Shown: in pieces, positions 1 through 8,279 of the stretch | Numbering within the stretch: position 1 is the stretch's first letter | Layout of the letters: each line of letters begins with the position of its first letter | Source of the DNA: Actinoalloteichus caeruleus DSM 43889 | GTDB lineage: Bacteria > Actinomycetota > Actinomycetes > Mycobacteriales > Pseudonocardiaceae | Length of the DNA: 64,000 bases | Direction: 5' to 3' | Assembly: GCF_000429185.2 (NCBI RefSeq) | Contig: NZ_AUBJ02000001.1 | Span: 1,612,001-1,676,000, forward strand | Program-made: the position numbers and the translations under genes | The notes under the pieces: generated by a model | Database searches by the model: none | What the model saw: only the letters and a program-made list of their open reading frames with translations | What the model was told of the DNA's origin: nothing

Positions 1-295
1 ACGTCCACGCCGGTGGTGGGCTGCCGGCGGGCACCCGCACGTTGAACTGACCGACCGGCTGGGACACCCCGCCAGCCCCGGCGGCGGCCACTCCCCCGAG
101 AGCCGCACCACCGGGTGGCGGGGTCCGGGCACCCGTTCGACGCGGATCGATGAGGAGAGGTCCGCCGCGTGGGGAAGGGCGGCCGCCGTGGCGACCGCCC
201 TCCGTGGGACGCCTGGCCCGCTCCGGCGCGCACGGGAGGTCAGGCCTGGCGCCCCCGCCGGGGTGCGCACGGGACGCCGAACCGGTCGCGAGTGC
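1..295. other. no gene recognised at the left edge
   Basis: Open frames here are short, arginine/proline-rich readings typical of GC-rich non-coding DNA, and none resembles a known family. A gene running in from the left cannot be excluded for the first few tens of bases. Confidence 0.5.
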
Positions 296-1063
296 TCAGC
301 TCCGGGCGGCGCGGTCGAACAGGCGTGCCGTGAGCAACGTCGCCCCGACGCCCAGGCCCACGAGCCAGAGCAGCGAGTGGGTGAGGGTGGTCGAGTCCGG
401 AGCGCTGGTGGCGAGCCCGCGCAGCGCCTCGATGACGAGGGTGACGGGCTGGTGCTCGGCGAAGCCGCGCAGGAACCCGGGCAGGTTGTCGGCCGGCATG
501 AACGCGGTGGACAGGTAGGGCAGGAACAGCGCGATGAAGCTGAACATGCCCGCCGACTCCACGGACTTCGACGCCAGCCCCCAGGCGGCGGCGATCAGCG
601 TGAACACGAGGACGTAGGCCGCGAGCAGACCCACGATGCCCAGCCACTCCAGCGGGGTGGCGGTCGGCCGGAAACCCATGGCGACCGCGACGAGCAGCAC
701 GATCACGATGGAGGCCAGGTTGCGCAGCACGCTGGCGAGGACGTGTCCGAAGATGACGCCGGACGCCCGGACCGGCATGGTGCGCAGCCGCTGGACGAAG
801 CCCTTGGAGACGTCGGTGTGGATGGACGTCGCGGTCAGGGCGGCACCGAAACCGGCGCACAACAACATCACGCCCGGGGTCACGTAGTCGGCGTAGGAGC
901 CGCCCACGGTGGAGTCCAGGGCGGAACCGAACACGGTGACGAACAGCAGCATGATCGCCACCGGTGCGACGACGGCGGTGACCAGGCTGTCGAGGTTGCG
1001 TAGCGAGTGGGTGATGCTGCGCTTGGCGAAGACCAGCTCGGCGGGGAGCGTGGCGGTGCTCAT
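296..1063 (-). CDS. ABC-2 type permease, DrrB-like drug exporter subunit
   Basis: Membrane half of an ABC exporter, 255 residues, with about six hydrophobic segments in the ABC-2 membrane layout. The N-terminal cytoplasmic stretch (FAKRSITHSLRN) followed by a long first helix is typical of DrrB/daunorubicin-resistance permeases. The chosen ATG overlaps the ATPase stop as ATGA; the longer upstream open frame is only a shadow of the ATPase gene. It is the second gene of a two-gene operon with the ATPase and divergent from a TetR gene, so it probably exports a hydrophobic toxicant or antibiotic. The substrate is not visible from sequence. Family call is firm; the drug assignment is inference. 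Confidence 0.9.
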   Translation of the reverse strand: MSTATLPAELVFAKRSITHSLRNLDSLVTAVVAPVAIMLLFVTVFGSALDSTVGGSYADYVTPGVMLLCAGFGAALTATSIHTDVSKGFVQRLRTMPVRASGVIFGHVLASVLRNLASIVIVLLVAVAMGFRPTATPLEWLGIVGLLAAYVLVFTLIAAAWGLASKSVESAGMFSFIALFLPYLSTAFMPADNLPGFLRGFAEHQPVTLVIEALRGLATSAPDSTTLTHSLLWLVGLGVGATLLTARLFDRAARS

Positions 1064-2013
1064 CGGGCGGGTTCCTTGTCGGTCGGTGCCGTCGCGGTGC
1101 TGTGGCCGGTCAGGGCGAGGAAGGCGTCGTCGAGGGTGGGGTTCTGGACGGTGAGGGTGCGGACGTGGCGCCCCTCGGAGTGCAGGCGGTTGAGCAGGAG
1201 GCGGACCCGCTCGGGGTTGCCGTCGGTGACGGACCGGATGACGGCCCCGTCGTCGAGGACGAGTTCGACGGTCTCCCGCCCGACCCGCTTCTTGAGCTCC
1301 GCCGCCGTGCCCGAGGCGACGATCGCCCCGCCGTCGAGCACGGCGATGCGGTCGGCGAGGACGTCGGCCTCCTCCAGGTACTGGGTGGTGAGGATGATGG
1401 TCCGCCCGCCGCGCGCGAGCCGGGTGACCACGTTCCACAGCGCCGCCCGGCTCCGGGTGTCCATCCCGGTGGTCGGTTCGTCGAGGAAGATCAGCGGCGG
1501 GGAGGCGACCAGGCTGGCCGCCAGGTCCAGGCGGCGGCGCATCCCTCCCGAGTAGTGGCCGACGCGGCGGTGGGCCGCCGCGGTGAGGTCGAACTCCTCG
1601 AGGAGCTCGTCCGCGCGTCGGAGCGCCTCGGACTTCCCGAGCCGGAGCAGGCGCCCGACCATCACCAGGTTCTCCCGGCCGGTCAGCTCCTCGTCGACCG
1701 ACGCGTACTGCCCGGTGACGCTGATGAGTTCGCGCACCCTGGCCCGATCGCGGACGACGTCGTGCCCGAGGAGCCGGGCGGTCCCCCCGTCGGCCCGGAC
1801 CAGGGTGGTGAGGATGCGGATCAGGGTGGTCTTGCCGGCGCCGTTGGGGCCCAGGAGTGCGAGGACCCGCCCCTCCGGGACGTCGAAGGTCACGTCCCGG
1901 AGGACCTCGCGGTCGCCGTAGCGCTTGCGGATCCCGGAGACCGCGAGAGCCGACTTGTCGGCGGTCGGGCGATCTACGAATGGTGGTGTGAGCTGGGGTG
2001 ATGACCTCGTCAT
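1060..2013 (-). CDS. ABC transporter ATPase, DrrA-like
   Basis: 317-residue nucleotide-binding subunit energising the downstream permease. It shows Walker A GPNGAGKTT, signature YSGGMRRRLDLA and Walker B LIFLDEPTTGMD, followed by the roughly 80-residue C-terminal extension ending in TLDDAFLALTGH that is characteristic of the DrrA group. The start is taken at the ATG giving MTRSSPQ; the open frame extends 25 residues further upstream, but that part lies over the operator palindromes. The last codon overlaps the permease start. Transcribed away from the TetR gene at 2074; the palindromes between them suggest repression by that protein. Confidence 0.92.
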   Translation of the reverse strand: MTRSSPQLTPPFVDRPTADKSALAVSGIRKRYGDREVLRDVTFDVPEGRVLALLGPNGAGKTTLIRILTTLVRADGGTARLLGHDVVRDRARVRELISVTGQYASVDEELTGRENLVMVGRLLRLGKSEALRRADELLEEFDLTAAAHRRVGHYSGGMRRRLDLAASLVASPPLIFLDEPTTGMDTRSRAALWNVVTRLARGGRTIILTTQYLEEADVLADRIAVLDGGAIVASGTAAELKKRVGRETVELVLDDGAVIRSVTDGNPERVRLLLNRLHSEGRHVRTLTVQNPTLDDAFLALTGHSTATAPTDKEPAR

Positions 2014-2020
2014 GCGTACA

Positions 2021-2063
2021 GCGTAACAGTTACGCAGTATGAATGCGCAAGGGTTACGCAGTA
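2021..2063. promoter_or_regulatory. TetR operator region between exporter and regulator
   Basis: A perfect 15-base palindrome GCGTAACAGTTACGC lies at 2021-2035. A second imperfect dyad TGCGCAA-ggg-TTACGCA lies at 2044-2060. GTTACGCAGTA occurs twice (2029-2039 and 2053-2063). The region sits between the divergent starts at 2013 and 2074, so one regulator bound here could control both directions. Binding by the adjacent TetR protein is inferred from position. Confidence 0.75.
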
Positions 2064-2073
2064 GGATGGCCGC

Positions 2074-2811
2074 ATGGCGAACGAGCACGAGGGGAACCTG
2101 GCTCCCCCTCAGGTCCCCCGAGCGGTTCTGCTGGCCTGGGGCCGGTCACCCGCCACCACGAAGGGGCCCCGGCCGAGGTGGACGCTCGAGCAGCTGCTGG
2201 CGGCGGCCGTCCGGCTCGGCGACGAGCAGGGCATCGACGCCATCACCATGAGCGGGCTCGCCAAGGCACTCGGCAGCGGGACCATGTCCCTGTACCGGTA
2301 CGTGGAGTCGCGGGAGGACCTGGTGATCCTCGCGGCCGACCACGCCCTCGGCCCGGGTGGCGCCCCCGAGGGCGCGGGCTGGCGGGACCGACTTCGCGCC
2401 TGGGTCCGCGACCTGCGCGAGGCCTACGAACGGCACCCGTGGCTGACCGCGATCCCCGTCGGGACGGAACCGCTGCTGCCGTCCTACCTGCACCGCCTGG
2501 AGTCGGGACTGGCGTGCCTGGAACCCACCGGGATCTCCGGCGAGCGCGCGGTGACCGTGCTGACCATGCTGTGGACCTACACCCGGGGTGAGGTGGAGCA
2601 GTCCGCCCAACTCGCCACCCTCGCGGAGGAGGCGGCCACGGGCGTCAACGAGGTCCTCGCCGCGCGCCTGCGCGCCCTCACCGGCGACGCGTTGCCCAGG
2701 GTGCTGGCCACCCTCGAACAGGAGGCGGCATCGACAGCGAGCGACCACGACGAGTTCGACGCCGCGATCTCCATCGTCCTCGACGGGCTGACACCCCCCA
2801 CCGAGAGGTAG
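2074..2811 (+). CDS. TetR family transcriptional regulator of the DrrAB-like exporter
   Basis: 245 residues. After an unusual 38-residue N-terminal tail comes a TetR-type helix-turn-helix (about residues 40-90: LAAAVRLGDEQGIDAITM, then LAKALGSGTMSLYRYVESRED). The C-terminal all-helical ligand domain resembles the TetR_C_1 class seen in drug-exporter repressors. It is divergent from the ABC exporter with paired palindromes between, so autoregulation plus exporter repression is the likely role. Its last 28 coding bases lie in the left arm and loop of an inverted repeat shared with the convergent GNAT gene. Ligand unknown. Confidence 0.9.
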   Translation: MANEHEGNLAPPQVPRAVLLAWGRSPATTKGPRPRWTLEQLLAAAVRLGDEQGIDAITMSGLAKALGSGTMSLYRYVESREDLVILAADHALGPGGAPEGAGWRDRLRAWVRDLREAYERHPWLTAIPVGTEPLLPSYLHRLESGLACLEPTGISGERAVTVLTMLWTYTRGEVEQSAQLATLAEEAATGVNEVLAARLRALTGDALPRVLATLEQEAASTASDHDEFDAAISIVLDGLTPPTER

Positions 2812-2837
2812 CGGCCCCGCGAGGGGGTGTCAGCCCG
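2784..2837. terminator. bidirectional terminator-like hairpin inside two convergent gene ends
   Basis: CGGGCTGACACCCCC at 2784-2798 is exactly complementary to GGGGGTGTCAGCCCG at 2823-2837, giving a 15-bp perfect stem with a 24-base loop. The left arm lies in the last codons of the TetR gene and the right arm covers the stop codon of the convergent GNAT gene. No clear T-tract follows, so termination is inferred from geometry. Confidence 0.65.
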
Positions 2838-3372
2838 AGCCGGCGGAACCCCCGGCGGGCCGCTCGTAGCGGATCTCCAGGCCGTCCTCGTCGTCCCACT
2901 GCTCCCCCACCCGCGTGAAGTGGAACCGCGTCGCGAGATGGGTGGAGACCAGGTTGTCCGGGCTGATGCTCAGCCGCACCGTGCGCACCCCCGGTTCGGT
3001 GGCCGCGCGGTCCAGCAGGACCTCGAGCGCGGCCGCCGCGTAGCCCTGGCGGCGGTGAGCCGGCTCGACCGCGTAGCCGATCTCCACCATGCCGGACTCG
3101 TCGGGAGGTCCGTGGTACCCGGCCCGGCCCACGGCCAGCCGTCGTCGTTCGTCCCAGATGAGCCCGGTGACCCATGCCGCGCTCGCCGGCTCCCGGGCGA
3201 CCCGCTCGGCACGGCGGCGCCACACGCCCCGCCAGGCCGGCCCCGCGAAGTAGGGGGAGACGGGCACGGGAGCGATGGCGTTCGCGCCGTCGAGGTCGCC
3301 GGCGGCGAGCGCGCGGAACACCGGGCCGGACAGGTGCACGATCCGCACCCGCCGGAGGAGGTGGGCGGTCAC
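2830..3372 (-). CDS. GNAT family N-acetyltransferase
   Basis: 180 residues, RimJ/RimL-like. The acetyl-CoA pyrophosphate loop is visible as RRQGYAAAA (about residues 118-126), preceded by the beta-4 strand VEIGYAV and followed by LSISPDNLVSTHLATRFHF, the usual Asn-containing helix. The start is GTG. The N-terminal segment (VRIVHLSGPVFRAL) is typical of proteins acetylating small molecules or N-termini. It converges on the TetR gene and shares a hairpin with it. The acceptor substrate cannot be read from sequence. Confidence 0.85.
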   Translation of the reverse strand: MTAHLLRRVRIVHLSGPVFRALAAGDLDGANAIAPVPVSPYFAGPAWRGVWRRRAERVAREPASAAWVTGLIWDERRRLAVGRAGYHGPPDESGMVEIGYAVEPAHRRQGYAAAALEVLLDRAATEPGVRTVRLSISPDNLVSTHLATRFHFTRVGEQWDDEDGLEIRYERPAGGSAGSG

Positions 3373-3838
3373 GGACGTGAGGCTCCCAGACGCGCCGGTC
3401 CCGGGGCCACCGGTTTACCGCCTCGCACTCGGAGCCGCGGACCGTCCCGGCCGCGCGGTCCACCTCCTACCCACCGGCTACCGCCGTCGACGTCCCGGCC
3501 TCCCTGGCGCGGGACGGGGCCGGCCGCCGAGACCCGAGGTGGCAGCCACCAGCGGGTCCACCCGCCACCGTTCACCCCTCTCGTCACGCGCGGCGGTTCC
3601 TCGCCCGGGCGACGGCCCGGATCAGGGGGCGGTCGGGGCGCGAGTCCGGTTCGGCCGGTGCGGTCCTCCCGACCACGCACGGAGATGACCGCGTGCGCGG
3701 CGGGTGGCCGCCTGGCACCACCCTCCCGCGCGGAGTCGTCCGGTCGCGGACCGAGACCCTCGGCTGGCGCGCGACACGCGGCGCCTCCGGGACGCCGAGG
3801 GAACCGAGCGCGGGAGCTGCGTCGCGGCTCACGTTCCG
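3373..3838. other. intergenic region without a recognised gene
   Basis: Between the divergent GNAT gene and the metallophore operon. All open frames here are arginine/proline/glycine-rich shadows with no recognisable family. The promoter of the metallophore operon begins at its right edge. Confidence 0.5.
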
Positions 3839-3889
3839 TTGACAGCGCGCGCCGCCGACGACATACGATCCGGTCGACAATGATTTTCA
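3839..3889 (+). promoter_or_regulatory. promoter overlapping a Fur/Zur-like operator
   Basis: TTGACA at 3839-3844 and TACGAT at 3864-3869 form a promoter with a 19-base spacer. Directly downstream, 3875-3889 matches the actinobacterial Zur-type dyad TGAAAATGATTTTCA at 13 of 15 positions. The box covers the expected transcription start, a classic place for repression. It lies 30 bases before the permease start, in an AT-rich patch that stands out from its surroundings. The metal (zinc versus iron) is inferred from motif type. Confidence 0.7.
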
Positions 3890-3918
3890 TTTCTTCTGGG
3901 CCGGTTCGGTCCCGCTAG

Positions 3919-4992
3919 GTGAGCCCTGTGAAGACCTCCGTTGCCGCGTCCCCGGCTCGGCGCGCGCGGCGCGGCCCCCCGCGTGCCGCCATCGTCCTGA
4001 CCGGACTGACGGCCCTGCTGCTGGTCGTCGTGGTCGCGGCGGTGTCGCTCGGCCCGATCCCGGTGCCTCCTCGGGACACCGTGCTGGTGCTGCTGCACCG
4101 GCTGGGCGTGGTGGCATCGGCGGGCCAGTACGAGCTGGTCGTGGAGACCATCCGACTCCCCCGGGTGCTGGTGGCACTGGTGGTCGGGGCGGCGCTCGCC
4201 GTGGCCGGGACCGTCATGCAGGCCCTGTTCCGCAACCCCCTCGCGGATCCCGGTGTCACCGGGGTCTCCAGCGGCGCGGCCGCCGCCTCCGTGCTGGTCC
4301 TGGCCACCGGGGCCACGGTCCTGGGCCGTTGGGTGCTGCCGGCGGCGGCGTTCGTGGGCGCGCTGGCGGCGTTGGTCGTCGTGCACCTGGTCGCGGCCGC
4401 GCGGCGCGACCGGTCGGCCTCGACCCTCCTGCTCATCGGGATCGCGCTCAACGCGCTGCTCGGCGCGGTCATCAGCGCGGTGCTGGCGAACGTGCCGGAC
4501 GACCGGGACGTGCGGGGCATCGTCTTCTGGCTCAACGGTGATCTGGTCGCGCGCACCTGGGAGCACGTGGCGCTGGCGCTCCCACCCGTCTGCGTGGGCG
4601 TCGTCGGCGTCCTGCTCCTCTCCCGCGACCTCAACATGCTGCTCCTCGGTGAGAGCGCGGCCCGGTCCTCCGGAGTGGACGTGCTCCGCACCCGCCGCCT
4701 GCTGCTCACCCTGGCCGCCCTGATCACGGGGAGCGCGGTCGCGGTGGCGGGAGCGATCGGCTTCGTCGGCCTCGTCGTGCCCCACGTCATCCGCCTGGTG
4801 GTGGGGCCCGATCACCGGCTGCTGCTCCCCGCCGCCGCGCTGTTCGGCGGGTCCTTCCTCGTCCTCGCCGACCTCGGCGCCCGGATGCTCCTCAGCCCGG
4901 TCGTGCTCCAGACCGGGACGCTCACCGCGTTGATCGGCGCGCCCGTCTTCCTCCTGCTGGTCCTCCGGCGGGGACGGCGAGGTGCGCGGTGA
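3919..4992 (+). CDS. FecCD-type ABC importer permease (metallophore uptake)
   Basis: 357 residues with 9-10 predicted membrane helices in the BtuC/FecCD pattern. Family landmarks are RLPRVLVALVVGAALAVAG, QALFRNPLADPGVTGVSSG and the late GAIGFVGLVVPHVIRLVVG coupling region. GTG at 3919 is used; a GTG three codons later is also possible. It is the first gene of a permease-ATPase-lipoprotein operon with GTGA and ATGA overlaps. The family imports ferric siderophores, haem, cobalamin or zincophores. The Zur-like box upstream favours a metal-chelate, possibly a zincophore. A single permease gene implies a homodimer. Confidence 0.92.
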   Translation: MSPVKTSVAASPARRARRGPPRAAIVLTGLTALLLVVVVAAVSLGPIPVPPRDTVLVLLHRLGVVASAGQYELVVETIRLPRVLVALVVGAALAVAGTVMQALFRNPLADPGVTGVSSGAAAASVLVLATGATVLGRWVLPAAAFVGALAALVVVHLVAAARRDRSASTLLLIGIALNALLGAVISAVLANVPDDRDVRGIVFWLNGDLVARTWEHVALALPPVCVGVVGVLLLSRDLNMLLLGESAARSSGVDVLRTRRLLLTLAALITGSAVAVAGAIGFVGLVVPHVIRLVVGPDHRLLLPAAALFGGSFLVLADLGARMLLSPVVLQTGTLTALIGAPVFLLLVLRRGRRGAR

Positions 4993-5825
4993 CCGGTCCC
5001 CCTCCCCGCCACGGAGCCCCGGACGACCTGCCGCTGGTCGCGGAGGAGGTGAGCGTGGTCATCGACGGTCGTCCGGTGCTCGTCGACGTCACCGTGCGCG
5101 TGCGAACCGGCGAGGTGATGGCGCTGGTCGGTCCCAACGGAGCCGGCAAGAGCACGCTGCTCTCCGTCCTCGCGGGCCTCCGGCGGCCGGAGGGCGGGGA
5201 CGTCCGGCTCGACGGGACCCCGACGCGGTCGCTGCGTCCCCGGGTCCTGGCGCGCTCCCTGGCCCACGTGCCCCAGGACACCGCACTGGACTTCGAGTTC
5301 ACCTCCCGGCAGGTCGTGCTGTTGGGCAGGCACCCCCACCTCCGCCGGTTCGCCCCGGTGGGCCCGGAGGACGAGCGGATCGCGGACCAGGCGTTGCGCG
5401 ACGCGGGAGCCGACCGCTGGTCCGACCAGGAGGTGACGACGCTCTCCGGCGGCGAGCGGCAACTCGTGCACATCGCGAAGGCGCTCGCGCAGGAACCCCG
5501 GGTGCTGTTGCTCGACGAGCCGGTCGCCGCCCTCGACCTCCGCCACCAGCTCCACGTGCTGCGCCTGCTCCGCGAACTGGCCCGACGCGGAACCGCCGTC
5601 GTGGCCGTGCTGCACGACCTCAACCAGGCCGCCCGGTTCTGCGACCGGGTGGCGCTGCTCCACCAGGGCGGTCTGCTCGCCGACGGCCCCCCGGAACTGA
5701 CGCTCACGAGGGAGAACATCGCCGTCGCCTACGGAGTGCGGGTGGTGGTCCGCCACGACCCCGACACCCGGAGCCCACGCGTGGTCCCCCTGGACATCGA
5801 CGAAGGATCAGGAGACACCCGATGA
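4989..5825 (+). CDS. ABC importer ATPase, FepC/BtuD-like
   Basis: 278 residues. Walker A GPNGAGKST, Q-loop within LAHVPQDTALDFEFTSRQVV, signature LSGGERQLVHIAKAL, Walker B LLLDEPVAALDLRHQ and the H-loop VLHDLN are all intact. The D-loop reads VAALDLRHQ, as usual in siderophore/B12 ATPases. The GTG start overlaps the permease stop. It powers the importer formed by the flanking permease and lipoprotein at the inner face of the membrane. Confidence 0.93.
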   Translation: MTGPPPRHGAPDDLPLVAEEVSVVIDGRPVLVDVTVRVRTGEVMALVGPNGAGKSTLLSVLAGLRRPEGGDVRLDGTPTRSLRPRVLARSLAHVPQDTALDFEFTSRQVVLLGRHPHLRRFAPVGPEDERIADQALRDAGADRWSDQEVTTLSGGERQLVHIAKALAQEPRVLLLDEPVAALDLRHQLHVLRLLRELARRGTAVVAVLHDLNQAARFCDRVALLHQGGLLADGPPELTLTRENIAVAYGVRVVVRHDPDTRSPRVVPLDIDEGSGDTR

Positions 5826-6832
5826 CCAACCCGGTACGCCGAGGCTCACTCCTCGGCACCACGTCGCTGGCGGTGGTGCTGCTCGCCGGCTGCGCGACCA
5901 CCCCGGCGGACGAACCCGTGCCCGCGCCGTCCTCCGCGCCGCCCGGTGCCGCCGCCTCCTACCCGCGCACCGTCGGAGGCGGCGGTCAGGGCGAGCCGGT
6001 CACGATCCCCTCGGAACCGACCCGGATCGCCGCCCTGTCACCGGACGCCGCCGAGGCCGCGCTGGCGCTGGTGGGGGCGGAGCGGCTGGTGGCGGTGCCG
6101 GCGAGCGTGACCGGCGCCCACCTCGGCAACCACGTCGAGGATGCGGCGGCGGTGTCGGAGCACCTGCCGCCGGGGACCAACCCGGACCCCGAGCTGGTGC
6201 TGTCCCTGAACCCGGACCTGGTCCTGGTCACCCCCCGCCACGACGGCGAGCAGGACGCGCTGTCCCTGCTCGACGAGAGCGGCGTCCCCGTTCTCGCGCT
6301 GGAGCACTGGGACGACCTCGACGAGGTCGCGGGGAACCTGACGCTGTTGGGTGAGGCGCTCGGGGTCGAGGACCGCGCCGAGAGCCTCGTGGCGGACATG
6401 GCCAGTCGGCGCGACGCGGTGCGCGATGCCGTCGACGGCGTCGATCGCCCCTCCGTGCTCGTCCTGAGCAACCAGGCCGGCGTGCCGTTCGTCCTCGGCC
6501 CCGATTCCTTCACCACCGGCCTGGTCGAGCTGGCGGGCGGTGCCTCGGCGGCCGAACGGGCCGGCGTGCGCCGCACCGGTCCCGTCGACCCGGAGGTCGT
6601 CGTCGGTGCCGCGCCCGACGCGGTCGTGCTGGTCGACGTGACCGGCGCGGGTCGCGAGTCCTTCGACAGCCTGCTCGCCCACCCGGCCGTCGCCGACCTC
6701 CCCTCAGTGGCCGAGGACCGGGTGCTGCTCCTCCCCGCCGCCTCCGCCTTCGCCTCGGGCGGCGCGCACACCCTGGACGGGTTGGAGGAACTGGCCGGCT
6801 GGCTGCACCCGGAACGGTTCGACGGGCGGTGA
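5822..6832 (+). CDS. metallophore-binding lipoprotein (ABC importer receptor)
   Basis: 336 residues. The signal peptide ends in lipobox LLAGC at about residues 20-24, so the mature protein is lipid-anchored. A low-complexity Pro/Ser/Ala linker follows, then a periplasmic-binding fold of the FepB/BtuF class: PTRIAALSPDAAEAALALVG, the NPDLVLVT strand and PDAVVLVDV. The start ATG overlaps the ATPase stop. It captures a chelated metal outside the membrane and passes it to the permease encoded upstream. The ligand is not evident from sequence. Confidence 0.9.
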   Translation: MTNPVRRGSLLGTTSLAVVLLAGCATTPADEPVPAPSSAPPGAAASYPRTVGGGGQGEPVTIPSEPTRIAALSPDAAEAALALVGAERLVAVPASVTGAHLGNHVEDAAAVSEHLPPGTNPDPELVLSLNPDLVLVTPRHDGEQDALSLLDESGVPVLALEHWDDLDEVAGNLTLLGEALGVEDRAESLVADMASRRDAVRDAVDGVDRPSVLVLSNQAGVPFVLGPDSFTTGLVELAGGASAAERAGVRRTGPVDPEVVVGAAPDAVVLVDVTGAGRESFDSLLAHPAVADLPSVAEDRVLLLPAASAFASGGAHTLDGLEELAGWLHPERFDGR

Positions 6833-7565
6833 CCGGACCCGCTGGGGCGGAGTGCCCTCCGCCCGGCCGGTACCGGCGCGGCGGCACCAGGCGGCCGCGG
6901 GCTCAGGGGCGGGGCGCCGCCGCTCCCCGAGCCGGACGGACGGTCCCAGCGTGGGGTGATCCGCCGAGGTCCCCGGCCCGGGGTGGCAGTCGGGGGCCCG
7001 CCTCGCCAGCGGCACGCCTGACGGCCCCGGGCGGACACGGAAGTGGCCTGGCCGGCACTGGTCCACCGCGCACCGGGCTCCCCGGTGCGCGGGACTGGTC
7101 CGGCTGGGCTCACCGTGCCCCCGCTCCTCAACCCTGCTCGTCACGTGGGTGGACGACCAGGTCGGGGCGCCGCCGCGCGCCGCGTCCCCTCCACCTCCGG
7201 GGGTCCGGAGCGGACACCGGTACGGGCGTCTCGCCCGGACCCACCGCGCCGGACCTCCCGACCGGGACCGAGCCTGCCCGCCATCTCGTCCTTCTCCCGT
7301 CCCTCCCGCCTCCGGTCCACGGTCCGCCTCATCCGGTGGACGCGCGCGACCCGGTCCGGGCGGAGGATCCCCGCGCCGCCGCGTGTTTCCCGGCGCGCTC
7401 GTCGATGTGACGCCGACTTCCCCCGGAGGTCACCCACGGGTGCGCGAGCCCCCCGCGCGGATCGTCGACCGTCCAGGACCGACGCCCTCGGGACACCGCC
7501 AGGAGACCCGCGCGAACTCGGGTCTCCCCTGTCCAGCGCCGGATCCCGATCGGCGGCGAGGCCTC
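6833..7565. other. long intergenic region; possible terminator near its left end
   Basis: No frame encodes a recognisable protein; the longest is Arg/Pro/Gly-rich with no plausible start signal. An imperfect GC-rich hairpin (about 6898-6933, GGCTCAGGGGCGG opposed to CCGCTCCCCGAGCC) could terminate the metallophore operon. Otherwise I see nothing here. Confidence 0.4.
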
Positions 7566-8222
7566 TCACCCGCCGCGCGCGGTGTCGACGAGGTGGTCCC
7601 AGGAGGCGAGGGTGATGTCCACGACTCCGTCGAGTTCGGCGAGGGTGGCGCCGTCGCGCGCCTGGATCGACAGGCCGAAGAGCACGGACATCAGGAACGA
7701 GGCGAGCCGGTCGACGTCGACCGAGCCGGGCAGGCCGCCGTCGGCCCTCGCGGCGCGAAGACGGGCGCGCAGCCGGTCCCGGTCCTGTTCGCGCAGGGAA
7801 CGCAGCAGGTCGCGGAGGCCCTCGCTCTCCGGGGAGTAGGAGATCGCGGAGAGGACGACCAGGCATCCGTGCGGGGTCTCGGGGTCGACGTAGGCCCTGG
7901 CGTTGTCACGTAGCAGCGCCTCGACCGCGTCCCGCACCGGACCGGGCCTCTCCAGGGCGAGCGTGGTGGTCGAGCGGTCGGGCGAGTTGTAGAACTCGAC
8001 GGCCTCGCGGAACAACTTCTCCTTCGACCCGAACGCGCCGTACAGGCTCGGGGGGTTCATCCGCATCGCCTGAACGAGATCGGTCAGGCGAGTGCCCTCG
8101 TAGCCGCGCTCCCAGAACACCTCCATCGCCTGGCGGAGCGCCGTCTCCCGGTCGAAGGCGCGGGGCCGCCCCCGCCGCCGGGGCTGGCCGGTGGCGTCGG
8201 TGGCGCGGTGCGTGCTGGACAT
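7566..8222 (-). CDS. TetR/AcrR family regulator
   Basis: 218 residues. The N-terminal HTH covers about residues 22-70 (RPRAFDRETALRQAMEVFW, RLTDLVQAMRMNPPSLYGAFGSKEKLF), a form common among TetR proteins that control divergent oxidoreductases. The C-terminal domain carries the PHGCLVVLSAI segment often seen in regulators of electrophile or quinone responses. It is divergent from an SDR gene across an AT-rich 57-base gap holding a palindrome, so it most likely represses that gene and itself. Inducer unknown. Confidence 0.88.
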   Translation of the reverse strand: MSSTHRATDATGQPRRRGRPRAFDRETALRQAMEVFWERGYEGTRLTDLVQAMRMNPPSLYGAFGSKEKLFREAVEFYNSPDRSTTTLALERPGPVRDAVEALLRDNARAYVDPETPHGCLVVLSAISYSPESEGLRDLLRSLREQDRDRLRARLRAARADGGLPGSVDVDRLASFLMSVLFGLSIQARDGATLAELDGVVDITLASWDHLVDTARGG

Positions 8223-8225
8223 GCC

Positions 8226-8271
8226 CCCAGTGTATATTTTTAATGTTCACTACAAAATTAACACCACTGGG
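8226..8271. promoter_or_regulatory. AT-rich divergent promoter/operator for TetR and SDR genes
   Basis: Outer inverted repeat CCCAGTG (8226-8232) and CACTGGG (8265-8271) encloses a strikingly AT-rich core that includes TATATTTTTAAT. Both divergent genes start just outside. The layout fits a TetR operator covering two overlapping promoters. Confidence 0.6.
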
Positions 8272-8279
8272 AGAACCTG

